Below are positions 1 through 8,216 of a DNA stretch of 64,000 bases, one piece after another. Source of the DNA: Haloplanus aerogenes (lineage in GTDB: Archaea; Halobacteriota; Halobacteria; Halobacteriales; Haloferacaceae); the NCBI RefSeq assembly GCF_003856835.1, contig NZ_CP034145.1, forward strand, positions 1,054,001 through 1,118,000, in the 5' to 3' direction. The translations under genes and the position numbers were made by a program. How positions within the stretch are numbered: the stretch's first letter is position 1; each line of letters starts with the position of its first letter. The notes beneath the pieces were generated by a model, which did not search any database, was not told the DNA's origin, and saw nothing but the letters and a program-made list of their open reading frames with translations.

Positions 1-1328
1 ACTTCGGCGAGGTCACCTTCGACTTCACCGCCTGTGACAACCCCGCCCTCCTCTGGATGAACGGCCGCCTCGTCGACGAGGCAGAGAACGGCCTCACCGA
101 ACCCGAAGCCGACGACCCCGACGAGGGCGACACCGCGGGCGGGGGCGACGATACCGGTGGCGGCACCGGGAGCATCACCAGCAACGGGCCGTTCACCGTC
201 ACGCCAGACGTTTCGGCGATGGATCTCGCGAGCACGCTCGTCTCTCCCGACGGCAACGTCAATATCACGAACGCCACGTACACCGGTGCCCCGAACGCGA
301 ACGGGACGTTCACCGGCGGGACGGACCCGTTCGGTATCGGCAACGGGATCATCCTGAGTTCCGGTTCGGCGGCGAACCTCGAAGAGTCAGCGGGCGGCGC
401 CGACAACAATCTCGACGGAATCAGTGCGGAGAACGGCCAACCCGGCGACGCCGACCTCACGGAACTCGCGGGGGCCGGCGACGTGTCGAATGACGCGGCG
501 GTGCTCGAACTGACCTTCGAAGTGCCCGAAGGAGAGGATCAGATCTTCTTCAACTTCGTCTTTGGGTCGGACGAGTACAACGAGTACGCACCGGGTGGCG
601 ACTTCGACGTCTTCGGCGACGTCTTCGGCTTCTTCGTCAACCCTGGAAGCGGGACGGCCGAAGAGACGAACGTCGCCCTGATCAACGGCGAACCCGTCTC
701 CGTCGAGAGCATCAATCAGATAACGAACCAAGCGCTGTTCAACAACAACGACCCGTCGGACACGGATACGCCGTTCGCGACGGAGGCAGACGGCTTCACG
801 GACGTGCTACAGGTTCAAGCCGACGTCAACCCCGGCGAGGAGAACACGCTCAAACTGGCGATCGCCGACGAGAACGACCAGCAACTCGATTCGTGGGTGC
901 TCATCGGTGGTGAGACCCTCTCGACCGAACCCCCAACCGAGAACGAGAGCGAACTCGTCGACAAACTCCGCGCCCGCGCGTGGTACGACGAAGACATCGC
1001 TGGCGACAACGTCCACCAGGACGGCGAGGAAGTGTTCCTCGAAGGCTCGCTCCGCGACGTGTTGGATGCCCTCTCGACGGGGAACGGTGTGCCACTCGCC
1101 GGCAACGAACCGGCCGCGGACGGCGGCGGCACGGGCCGGAACTGCTACAGCGAAGCGCCGGACGTCCACTACGTCGCCTTCCAGTGGTGGCTCCCAATCG
1201 ATCACGGCAACGAAGTGCAGAGTGACTCTGCGACCTTCGACCTCGGCTTCTACACCGAGCAGTGCCGCCACAACGACGGGTCCGGGATGAACAACGAGGG
1301 CGTCGACCCGGACGAAGTCGATCCCTGA
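1..1328 (+). CDS. Choice-of-anchor L domain secreted protein, 3' part (5' end outside window)
   Basis: The frame is open from base 3, so the start lies upstream of the window; the ATG at 57 is internal. After an acidic, Gly-rich linker comes a domain of about 240 residues with NFVFGSDEYNEY, a run of DVFGF, and a C-terminal LDSWVLIGGE. This is the pattern of the choice-of-anchor L family, surface or exported proteins with diverse anchors. The last 130 residues (from about base 940) contain two Cys and an acidic tail; a similar ending is common in haloarchaeal proteins with SipW-type signal peptides, but the signal peptide is not in view. No transmembrane anchor is seen at the visible C terminus. 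Function is probably structural or adhesive at the cell surface; this is inferred from the family only. Confidence 0.75.
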   Translation, partial: FGEVTFDFTACDNPALLWMNGRLVDEAENGLTEPEADDPDEGDTAGGGDDTGGGTGSITSNGPFTVTPDVSAMDLASTLVSPDGNVNITNATYTGAPNANGTFTGGTDPFGIGNGIILSSGSAANLEESAGGADNNLDGISAENGQPGDADLTELAGAGDVSNDAAVLELTFEVPEGEDQIFFNFVFGSDEYNEYAPGGDFDVFGDVFGFFVNPGSGTAEETNVALINGEPVSVESINQITNQALFNNNDPSDTDTPFATEADGFTDVLQVQADVNPGEENTLKLAIADENDQQLDSWVLIGGETLSTEPPTENESELVDKLRARAWYDEDIAGDNVHQDGEEVFLEGSLRDVLDALSTGNGVPLAGNEPAADGGGTGRNCYSEAPDVHYVAFQWWLPIDHGNEVQSDSATFDLGFYTEQCRHNDGSGMNNEGVDPDEVDP

Positions 1329-1392
1329 TCTAGCCACTCCCCGCGCTTCGCCTTTTCCGCGAGACGTTACCGGCCACTGAGAATTGGCAGGA

Positions 1393-1402
1393 GCTATTTA
1401 GA
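1393..1402 (+). promoter_or_regulatory. TATA box of the hybrid sensor kinase gene
   Basis: The element GCTATTTAGA is centred about 27 bases before the ATG at 1424. This is the spacing expected for a leaderless haloarchaeal transcript, and it supports the chosen start. Confidence 0.5.
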
Positions 1403-1423
1403 AGGCTTGGTATATCACCGTTT

Positions 1424-4400
1424 ATGGGCGAGACGGTTGAGTCGGGACGCGTCCTCCACGTCGACGACGACGACGAGTTTGCAGCGCTGACGGCGGAGTA
1501 TCTCGAACGGACAGGCGAACACCTCGACGTGGAAACGGCGGCGAGTGCGAGCGACGCGCTCGACCGCCTCGACGACGACACGTTCGACTGTATCGTCTCC
1601 GATTACGAGATGCCCGTGATGGATGGTCTCGAGTTGCTAGAGGCCGTCCGCGAGAACGATTCTGATCTCCCGTTCATCCTCTTTACCGGCACGGGAAGCG
1701 AGCAAGTCGCGAGCGACGCCATCGCCCGCGGCGTGACCGACTACCTCCGGAAGCGCCCGGGAACGGAGGCGTTCGAACTGCTCGCCAACCGGATCGAAAA
1801 CGCCATCGAGCAGTACCGCGCGACCCGACGCGCGGAGCGGTTCGACCGCCTCTGTCGGCTGGTCAGGGAGATCAATCGGGTACTGGTCCGCGCCGAGACG
1901 CGGGCGGAGATCGAACGCCGCGTCTGCGAGGTCATCAGCAATATCGGCCCCTACCACTTCGCCTGGATCGGCGTCCACGATGCCGACACGGGAACCGTCG
2001 AACCGCGCGCGACGGCCGGCATCGAGGCGCAGTATCTGGACGATGTCGAGATCACGGCCGACGAGAGCGCGACCGGACAGGGGCCGACCGGGCAGGCGAT
2101 ACGGACCCGCGCCCCCGTCGTCGTCGAGAACATCTCGGACGACGCGGACTACGATCCGTGGCGCGACGACGCGCTCGACCGGGGGTATCGCGCCAGTGCC
2201 GCCATCCCGCTGATCGACGAGGACCGACTGTACGGCGTCCTGAACGTCTACGCGAACCGAACGGGTACCTTCGACGACCGGGAGCGGGACGTGCTGGCAG
2301 AACTCGGTACCGACATCGCCCACGCCATCGGCCGCGTCGATCGTCTCGTCCGCGAGAAGCGCTACGAACGCATCGTCGAGAACCTCCCCATGGGCGTGTA
2401 TCGGGTCGCCGCCGACGGCGACATCGTCGACGCCAACGCCGCTCTCGCCGACATCTACGGCGCCGACTCCGCCGACGCCCTGCGCGATCACACGGCCCGC
2501 GAGTTCTACCTCGACGAGGCCGATCGAACTGTGCTTCGCGAGCGACTGGAGTCCGACGGCCTCGTCCAGGACGTGGAACTTCAACAGCGGACGCTCGATG
2601 GCAATCGGATCTGGGTGTCGATCACTGCGATCCGCACGGAGACGGACGACGGCATGTACTTCGACGGCATCCTTCAGGATATCACCGCCCGGAAACGGCG
2701 CGAGCGACAGCGCCGGCAGTTCCAGAGTGCGGTCGAACACGCCGGCCACGTCGTGTTGATCACCGACACGGACGGCACGATCACCTACGTCAACGACGCC
2801 TTCGAGGAGGTCACTGGCTACGCGGCGAGCGAGGCGATCGGCCGGCGGCCGTCGATGCTCCAGTCCGGACAGCACGGTGATCCGTTCTATCGCAACCTGT
2901 GGGAGACGATTTCGTCCGGCGAGGTCTGGGAAGGAGAGATCGTCAACCAACGCAAGGACGGTGAGCAGTACATCATCGATCAGACCATCGCGCCGATCAC
3001 CGACGACGAGGGTGAGATCACGGGCTTCGTCGCGATCAATCGAAACGTCACGGAGCGCAAGGAGCGCGAACTGAACCTCGCCTTCCTCAAGCAGGCGATC
3101 GATCAGGCTGGTATCGGCATCGGCACCTACGCCGCCGACGGCTACGCCACGTACGTCAACGAACGTCTCGCGGAACTGTTCGGCACCGACCGCGACGACC
3201 TCCGAACACGGCACATGGCCGACCTCGATCCAGACCTCGACCGCGGACGCTTCTCGAGGTACTGGGCGTCGTTCGACGCCGGCGAGCGCCGGATCTACGA
3301 TACGCGCATCGAACGCGTCGACTCCGGCGAGGTGATACCCGCGGAAATCGTCACTTCGCGCGTCGAGATCGACGGCGAGCCCTATCAGGTGAACACCGTC
3401 CGCGACGCGACCAACCGCAAGCGTCAGAAACGGGAACTCGAACGGTACCGGAGCGCGGTCGAACACGCCGGCCACAGCGTCCTCATCACCGACACCGACG
3501 GCATAATCGAGTATGTCAACGACGCCTTCGAAGCGATGAGCGGCTACTCCGCTGCCGAGGCGATCGGCCGGACACCGGCGATGCTCCGCTCCGGCGAACA
3601 CGACGACGCGTTCTACCGCAACCTGTGGGAGACGATTCTCGCCGGCGACGTCTGGCAGGGCGAAGTGATCAACGAGCGCAAGGACGGCACGCGGTACGTC
3701 GTCGATCAGACCATCGCACCGATCACCGACGAGGGGTCGATCACGGGCTTCGTCGCGATCAATCGCGACGTGAGCGCGCTCAAAGAGTACGAACGGGAGC
3801 TAGAGGCCCAGAACGACCGACTCAAGCAGTACGGGCAGACGGTTGCCCACGACCTGCGGAACCCGCTTGCCCTCCTCGACGCCGAACTCAAGCAGTTCGA
3901 GGCGCGTCTCGATCCCGAAGACGAGACGGTCGGCACCGAGTCAGTCCGTCGATTCTGTACCGACATCGGCACGACCGTCGACCGGATGCAGGCGTTGATC
4001 GACGATTTGCTGGCGATGGCCGAACACGGACAGCGCGTGCTCGCGGCCGAACCGACCTCGATCGAAGCGGTCGCAACCGACGCGTGGGAACAGATCGACG
4101 CGCCGGCCGCGACGCTCAGCGTCGAGGACATCGAGATCGACGCCGATCCCGACCGCCTGCGGGAGTTGCTCGCCAACCTGTTTCGCAACAGCGTGGAGCA
4201 CGGCTCCACGGGCAGCCGGACAGAGGCCGGCGATGCAGTCGAACACGCTGGCGACGACGTCCACGTTCGGGTACAGCCGCTCGATTTCACGGCAGGCTTC
4301 GCCGTCGAGGACGACGGTCCCGGAATTCCGGAAGACGAACGCGAGGACGTGTTCGAACACGGCTTCACGACCGCCGAGGAAGGGACCGGCTTCGGCCTCG

Positions 4401-4504
4401 CCATCGTCGAACAGATCGCCGAGGCACACGGCTGGTCCGTGTCGGTGACGGACGGCCGTGACGGCGGGGCACGGTTCGAGTTCCGGGTGGACGAGAACGT
4501 GTGA
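1424..4504 (+). CDS. Hybrid sensor histidine kinase: receiver-GAF-PAS(x4)-HisKA-HATPase
   Basis: This is a soluble two-component sensor of 1026 residues with no membrane segment. Residues 6-130 are a receiver domain with VDDDDEF, phospho-acceptor Asp60 in SDYEMP and the LFTGTG switch region. Residues 140-305 resemble a GAF domain. Four PAS domains follow at about 310-430, 432-545, 550-670 and 674-790. The kinase core has the H box AHDLRNPL with His809, an N box with Asn922 (LFRNSVEHG), a G1 box DDGPGIPE and a G2 box GTGFGLAI. The second and fourth PAS domains are near duplicates. An N-terminal receiver fused to GAF/PAS and a kinase is common in haloarchaea; the signal sensed cannot be told. 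There is no partner response regulator in the next gene, so the downstream target is unknown. The gene has its own TATA box. Confidence 0.9.
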   Translation: MGETVESGRVLHVDDDDEFAALTAEYLERTGEHLDVETAASASDALDRLDDDTFDCIVSDYEMPVMDGLELLEAVRENDSDLPFILFTGTGSEQVASDAIARGVTDYLRKRPGTEAFELLANRIENAIEQYRATRRAERFDRLCRLVREINRVLVRAETRAEIERRVCEVISNIGPYHFAWIGVHDADTGTVEPRATAGIEAQYLDDVEITADESATGQGPTGQAIRTRAPVVVENISDDADYDPWRDDALDRGYRASAAIPLIDEDRLYGVLNVYANRTGTFDDRERDVLAELGTDIAHAIGRVDRLVREKRYERIVENLPMGVYRVAADGDIVDANAALADIYGADSADALRDHTAREFYLDEADRTVLRERLESDGLVQDVELQQRTLDGNRIWVSITAIRTETDDGMYFDGILQDITARKRRERQRRQFQSAVEHAGHVVLITDTDGTITYVNDAFEEVTGYAASEAIGRRPSMLQSGQHGDPFYRNLWETISSGEVWEGEIVNQRKDGEQYIIDQTIAPITDDEGEITGFVAINRNVTERKERELNLAFLKQAIDQAGIGIGTYAADGYATYVNERLAELFGTDRDDLRTRHMADLDPDLDRGRFSRYWASFDAGERRIYDTRIERVDSGEVIPAEIVTSRVEIDGEPYQVNTVRDATNRKRQKRELERYRSAVEHAGHSVLITDTDGIIEYVNDAFEAMSGYSAAEAIGRTPAMLRSGEHDDAFYRNLWETILAGDVWQGEVINERKDGTRYVVDQTIAPITDEGSITGFVAINRDVSALKEYERELEAQNDRLKQYGQTVAHDLRNPLALLDAELKQFEARLDPEDETVGTESVRRFCTDIGTTVDRMQALIDDLLAMAEHGQRVLAAEPTSIEAVATDAWEQIDAPAATLSVEDIEIDADPDRLRELLANLFRNSVEHGSTGSRTEAGDAVEHAGDDVHVRVQPLDFTAGFAVEDDGPGIPEDEREDVFEHGFTTAEEGTGFGLAIVEQIAEAHGWSVSVTDGRDGGARFEFRVDENV

Positions 4505-4715
4505 CGGGTAGTGCCGGTCAGCGGTCGTCCGGCGACACGAGGAGCCGCGTGATCGTTTCTCGCGTCGCCTCGAACGGTTGTGACACGGGAGTTCGACGCG
4601 AACGGTCGTCGTCGGGTCGGCTACCGGGCGTCGTACTCTCGGCGCGAACGTTTATTCGCGCGCCGACGCATCAGTCGGCTATGGTCGTTACGCCCGTCCG
4701 TGGTGGAGGCTGAAC

Positions 4716-5918
4716 GTGGCCGGAGTCCTGTTCTGGGCGCTCGTCGTGCTGGCGACGCTCACCAGTTTCGGCACGGCGTGGGCGCTCGGTGCCAACAGCA
4801 ACTCGCCACCCTTCGCGCCGGCGATCGGTGCCAACGCCATCTCGACGATGCGGGCCGCCTTCCTCATCGGTATCCTCGCCGCGCTCGGTGCCCTGACACA
4901 GGGTGGGTCCATCTCCGAGACGGTCGGCTCCGGCCTCGTCGGCGGCGTCCAGATCACGTCGCTGGCGGCGACGGCCGGCCTCCTGACCGCCACCGGCTTC
5001 ATGGCTCTCGGCGTCTACACCGGCTACCCCATCCCCGCCGCTTTCGCGACGACGGGCGCGATGGTCGGCGTCGGCCTCTCGCTCGGCGGCGATCCGGTGG
5101 TCGACACCTACCGCCGCATCGCCACCTTCTGGGCGCTCGTCCCGCCAGTCTCGGGCGGGCTGGCCTACCTCACCGCGACGATCCTCCGCCGCGACGACAT
5201 CCCCGAGACCGTCGGCGTCCCGATACTGGCGGCCGTCGTCGGCGGCATCGTCGCCAACGTGCAACTGGCGATCATCCCCTCGCCACCCGACGCCACGCAG
5301 AGTTCCGTCGCTGGCTTCGTCGCTCGACGGGTCGGTGCGCCGACCGTCGGCACGGTCGATCCCGTGGTCGTCCTCGTGACCATCGTCGCCGCGGCGGTGA
5401 GTTTCCAGTTCATCCGCCGGCGGACGCAGGAATCGGTCGACGACGGCATCCGAACCTTCCTCGTCGTCCTCGGGAGCGTCGTCGCCTTCTCCAGCGGCGG
5501 CAGTCAGGTTGGCCTCGCCACTGGCCCCCTCGAAAACCTCTACGGCACCGAACTCGGCCTGCCGGGCATCGTCCTCCTGGCCCTCGGCGCGACCGGCATC
5601 CTCGCTGGCGCGTGGATGGGTGCGCCGCGACTCCTGCAAGCGACCTCCCGCGAGTACGCCCAACTGGGGATCAGACGCTCCATCGCCGCGCTCGTCCCCG
5701 GCTTCATCATCGCGCAACTCGCCATCGCGCTCGGCATCCCCATCTCCTTCAACAACATCATCATCTCCGGCGTCATCGGCGGCGGCCTCGCCGGTGGCTC
5801 CGCGGGCGTCTCCCGCCGGAAAATCGGGGTGACGCTCGTCTTCTGGGTCATCACGCTCGTCAGTTCCATCGCCGTCGGCTTCGGCCTCTACCGGGTCTTC
5901 GCAGCCGTCCTCGGCTAA
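4716..5918 (+). CDS. PiT-family inorganic phosphate permease
   Basis: A 400-residue, strongly hydrophobic polytopic membrane protein. Near the N terminus it has GTAWALGANSNSPPFAPAIG and ANAISTMRAAFL, and a related second half has ISFNNIIISGVIGGGLAGG; this paired signature is typical of PiT (PF01384) carriers, which move phosphate with a cation. The start is GTG at 4716, preceded by GGTGGAGG at a suitable distance. The candidate TATA (TTTATTCG) near 4651 is about 60 bases upstream, so this mRNA probably has a short leader, unlike most genes here. No TrkA-C or PhoU-like partner gene lies directly next to it, and the closest neighbour downstream is a convergent UspA gene. Phosphate is the expected substrate by family; sulfate cannot be excluded. 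Confidence 0.85.
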   Translation: MAGVLFWALVVLATLTSFGTAWALGANSNSPPFAPAIGANAISTMRAAFLIGILAALGALTQGGSISETVGSGLVGGVQITSLAATAGLLTATGFMALGVYTGYPIPAAFATTGAMVGVGLSLGGDPVVDTYRRIATFWALVPPVSGGLAYLTATILRRDDIPETVGVPILAAVVGGIVANVQLAIIPSPPDATQSSVAGFVARRVGAPTVGTVDPVVVLVTIVAAAVSFQFIRRRTQESVDDGIRTFLVVLGSVVAFSSGGSQVGLATGPLENLYGTELGLPGIVLLALGATGILAGAWMGAPRLLQATSREYAQLGIRRSIAALVPGFIIAQLAIALGIPISFNNIIISGVIGGGLAGGSAGVSRRKIGVTLVFWVITLVSSIAVGFGLYRVFAAVLG

Positions 5919-5931
5919 GAGTGATTATCGT

Positions 5932-5972
5932 GACTGTCCAGAGATTCTCGCTGGACCGTCACGGCGAGAATC
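5932..5972. terminator. Alternative hairpins between convergent permease and UspA genes
   Basis: A perfect 9-base inverted repeat (5943-5951 with 5964-5972, 12-base loop) overlaps a second near-perfect one (5932-5940 with 5952-5960, one mismatch). The two cannot fold together. They sit exactly between two gene ends, so a role in ending or processing both transcripts is plausible. No oligo-T run is present. Confidence 0.35.
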
Positions 5973-5987
5973 GCTGATGACTTTCCC

Positions 5988-6419
5988 TCAACGGACGACC
6001 GTCACCGTCACGGGCGCCTCGCCGACCACTGTCGTCGCCACCGTCCCGAGCAACCGCCGCGCGACGGCGTTGCGCTCGCCACCGTGGCCGCCCATCACGA
6101 TCCGGTCGATCGCGTGGTCGTCGACGTATTCGAGGATCGTGTCGGCCGGATCGCCCGTTCGGACGGCGGTGTCGACCGTGCGGTCGGCGTCGGCGGCCCG
6201 CGTGCGCGCTCGATCGACGAGCCGTTCAGCCCGGTCGTGGGCACTCTCGCGGCGGTCCTCGCCGGCATCGAGGACGCCGCCCTCGCTCATCCCCGAATCG
6301 AGCGGAGTCACGACGTTCAGAACCGTAATGTGGCAGTCGAAGAGGGCGAGCGCCTCCGCGAGCGCCTCGTCCGCGAGCGGGGAGCCGTCGAGGGGGACGA
6401 GGACGTGAGATGGGGGCAT
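5988..6419 (-). CDS. Universal stress protein UspA family
   Basis: The product has 143 residues, the usual size of a single Usp domain. It begins HVLVPLDGSPLADEAL, the first strand and ATP-loop region of Usp proteins, and near the C terminus has DRIVMGGHGGERNAVAR, matching the G-x2-G-x9-G(S/T) nucleotide-binding motif, followed by VAEAPVTVTVVR-like ending. I chose the ATG at 6419 because the family begins a few residues before the first beta strand; the longer open frame upstream (to 6884) has no Usp similarity and overlaps the divergent gene at 6549. Usp proteins are cytosolic and bind ATP or AMP in stress responses. The exact role here is unknown. Confidence 0.85.
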   Translation of the reverse strand: MPPSHVLVPLDGSPLADEALAEALALFDCHITVLNVVTPLDSGMSEGGVLDAGEDRRESAHDRAERLVDRARTRAADADRTVDTAVRTGDPADTILEYVDDHAIDRIVMGGHGGERNAVARRLLGTVATTVVGEAPVTVTVVR

Positions 6420-6548
6420 GGGTTGGCTTGGAGGGTGGCGCACATAGTGGCGGCGGTCGGTGAACAGTAGTCGAACGGCGTCCACTCCCGACTCATCGAA
6501 CGACCGACTGGGGGGAGGAATTGATACGATGGCGCCACAGGTGAGCGT

Positions 6549-7178
6549 ATGGACAGCGCGACTCTCGGCAGACTCGCCGAGCAGTATCCCTGGTCCAGCT
6601 GGGTCGTGTGGGACGATTCGTTCCCCGACGACGACTGCGTCGAGGAGTGCCCGGAGCGGTTGTTCGAGTTCGTCCAGAACCACGCCGAGATGCTGACGGG
6701 AGAGACCGTATTCGTGGGCTTGAACCGCTCCGACGACCTTCCGGCCCCCTTTTCGAACTTCCACGCACCGACCCGGACGCACTACGATTACCGGCTCAAG
6801 GAGTTCGTACAGGATGGTGGGCTGCGTCGACTCCACGGCGCGTACATGACCGATCTCGTTGACGAAGTCGATGCCGACAGTCACAACGTCGACGCGACGG
6901 ACGAAGACGTCGCAGTGCTGCTGGAGCAGTTACAGTTACTCGGCGCCGACGAATATCATCTCATCTGCTTCGGGAACGACCCGTTCGATGCGCTGGTCGA
7001 GTATTTCGACGTCGACGTGTCCGCACACCCGCCCGAACTCAGGTGTGCGACGGTCGCTCTCGACGGGCTGATGCTCCACCTGTATCGGGTCTGGTTCTAC
7101 GGCCTCTACGGCGCCAATCAGGACAAGGTGGCCGTGCTGGAACGGCAACTACAGACGCTGAACGAGCAGGTCGTCTGA
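6549..7178 (+). CDS. Hypothetical protein, possible uracil-DNA-glycosylase fold, beside BREX island
   Basis: A 209-residue acidic soluble protein that I cannot assign with certainty. Several stretches recall the uracil-DNA glycosylase superfamily: VFVGLNRSDD, in the position of the GxNPS-type first motif, then GAYMTDLVDEV, and then YHLICFGNDPFDALVEYF, which recalls the strand and helix with the late conserved motif. The classic GQDPYH water-activating motif is absent, so DNA glycosylase activity is not shown. It lies 198 bases before brxA, in the same direction but apparently outside the brxA transcript, which has its own TATA box. It may be an accessory defence gene of the island or an unrelated neighbour. 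No signal peptide or membrane segment is seen. Confidence 0.6.
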   Translation: MDSATLGRLAEQYPWSSWVVWDDSFPDDDCVEECPERLFEFVQNHAEMLTGETVFVGLNRSDDLPAPFSNFHAPTRTHYDYRLKEFVQDGGLRRLHGAYMTDLVDEVDADSHNVDATDEDVAVLLEQLQLLGADEYHLICFGNDPFDALVEYFDVDVSAHPPELRCATVALDGLMLHLYRVWFYGLYGANQDKVAVLERQLQTLNEQVV

Positions 7179-7342
7179 GTGCGGCGACTGGACGCCTCGT
7201 CGAGCGTCAGGTCGACGTTCGGACGATGGCGAGCATCGGCGGGTGGTCCGCCGACTCCGCAATCGAGCCGTCTCTCGCGGAGCCGACGGAGGGGAGGCAA
7301 TGCGACCGTAGATTCAATCACTGCGGTCCCCCGCCGTAGACG

Positions 7343-7352
7343 AAATATAAAG
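7343..7352 (+). promoter_or_regulatory. TATA box of the BREX operon
   Basis: AAATATAAAG is centred 30 bases ahead of the ATG at 7377. It fits a leaderless transcript beginning at or just before brxA and argues against the longer frame that opens at 7179. The 160 bases upstream of it (7179-7342) hold no gene that I can support. Confidence 0.65.
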
Positions 7353-7376
7353 TGTACCGGTTCAGTCTACCAACGT

Positions 7377-8216
7377 ATGATCCTCGTATCTGACGGCGGT
7401 GGTTCTCCACTCCCGTCGCTGTCTCGCCAGCTCTCGCCGGGAGACGTGAATATGGATCTAACTATGTGTGGGCTGCTCGTCGAGCGAGCCGAGGAACTCG
7501 CTCGACTCTACGCCGAGCATGGAAACTGGAACGATGTCCAGGACATATGGTTCGACGAACGCCTATCGAACCGGAGTACGAGAGGAAGTTCGCAAAAGAT
7601 CTACCGTGTCCTGACGTCGCGGTTCAAAAACGCTCCCACCGCGCTCCCGAATCCGAGCATTCTGCCGGCGATATTCGACGAGTGCCAGACGACTCGCGAC
7701 AAAGCGCAGATCCTCTACCTCTACCTCGTTTCGGACGATTCGCTCGTTCGGTACGTCGTCCACGAATACGTCGCTCGTGTCGCGCAAGGGAAGCAGGAAC
7801 CGCTCGACTTCTCGAACGAGACGCTCATCCAGATCCTCGATCGGCTCGAGTACTCTAACGGGGGTGGTTTCGACTATGCGGAGTCGACCACCGAACGGTG
7901 GTGTGAGGGATTCCGATCGGTGATGCGTGAAATCGGTGTCCTCGACGGGCAGCAGACGATCGTTGGCGACCCCCCGTCGATAGGCGATGTCCCGCTACTC
8001 GTCTCGATGGGCTACTCATACGGAGTCGACGGCGACGAGTGGCTCACTGAGCCACGCGGGCTGTTCTATCTCTTCCAACCGGAGGATCGCTGGGAGGAGT
8101 TCTTCGACCGGGTCGCTAGCACTGATGCGTGGGAGTACCTCGAGCTTCATGGCGAGCTCGACCTCCGTCCCACAGACGGGCCGTACTCGTGGGTACAAGA
8201 TGGAGGTGCTGTCTGA
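7377..8216 (+). CDS. brxA: BrxA (DUF1819) BREX protein
   Basis: The product has 279 residues from the ATG at 7377, chosen because a TATA box sits 30 bases upstream and because the extra 66 residues of the longer frame are Arg/Ser-rich and unlike a protein. Its position as first gene of a BREX operon and its helical make-up with an all-alpha core (WNDVQDIWFDERLSNRSTRG, then short helices with LYLYLVSDDSLVRYVVHEYV and STTERWCEGFRSVMREIGVL) match DUF1819 proteins, which are small helical proteins of BREX systems. BrxA of other systems binds DNA; that is family knowledge only. Its stop codon overlaps the brxC start by one base, so translation is coupled. Confidence 0.8.
   Translation: MILVSDGGGSPLPSLSRQLSPGDVNMDLTMCGLLVERAEELARLYAEHGNWNDVQDIWFDERLSNRSTRGSSQKIYRVLTSRFKNAPTALPNPSILPAIFDECQTTRDKAQILYLYLVSDDSLVRYVVHEYVARVAQGKQEPLDFSNETLIQILDRLEYSNGGGFDYAESTTERWCEGFRSVMREIGVLDGQQTIVGDPPSIGDVPLLVSMGYSYGVDGDEWLTEPRGLFYLFQPEDRWEEFFDRVASTDAWEYLELHGELDLRPTDGPYSWVQDGGAV

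Noticed and set aside
1637-3601. 654-residue antisense frame in the hybrid kinase
   Set aside because: Complement of clear PAS/GAF/receiver coding; no start signals or family similarity.
4580-5977. 465-residue Arg-rich frame over the phosphate permease
   Set aside because: Overlaps a well-supported membrane transporter in another frame and has the Arg/Pro composition of a shadow.
6420-6884. N-terminal extension of UspA
   Set aside because: Residues before the ATG at 6419 have no Usp similarity and overlap the divergent gene at 6549.
7179-7376. Longer N terminus of brxA
   Set aside because: The extra 66 residues are Arg/Ser-rich; the TATA box lies only 30 bases before the ATG at 7377, so translation from 7179 would begin upstream of the mRNA start.
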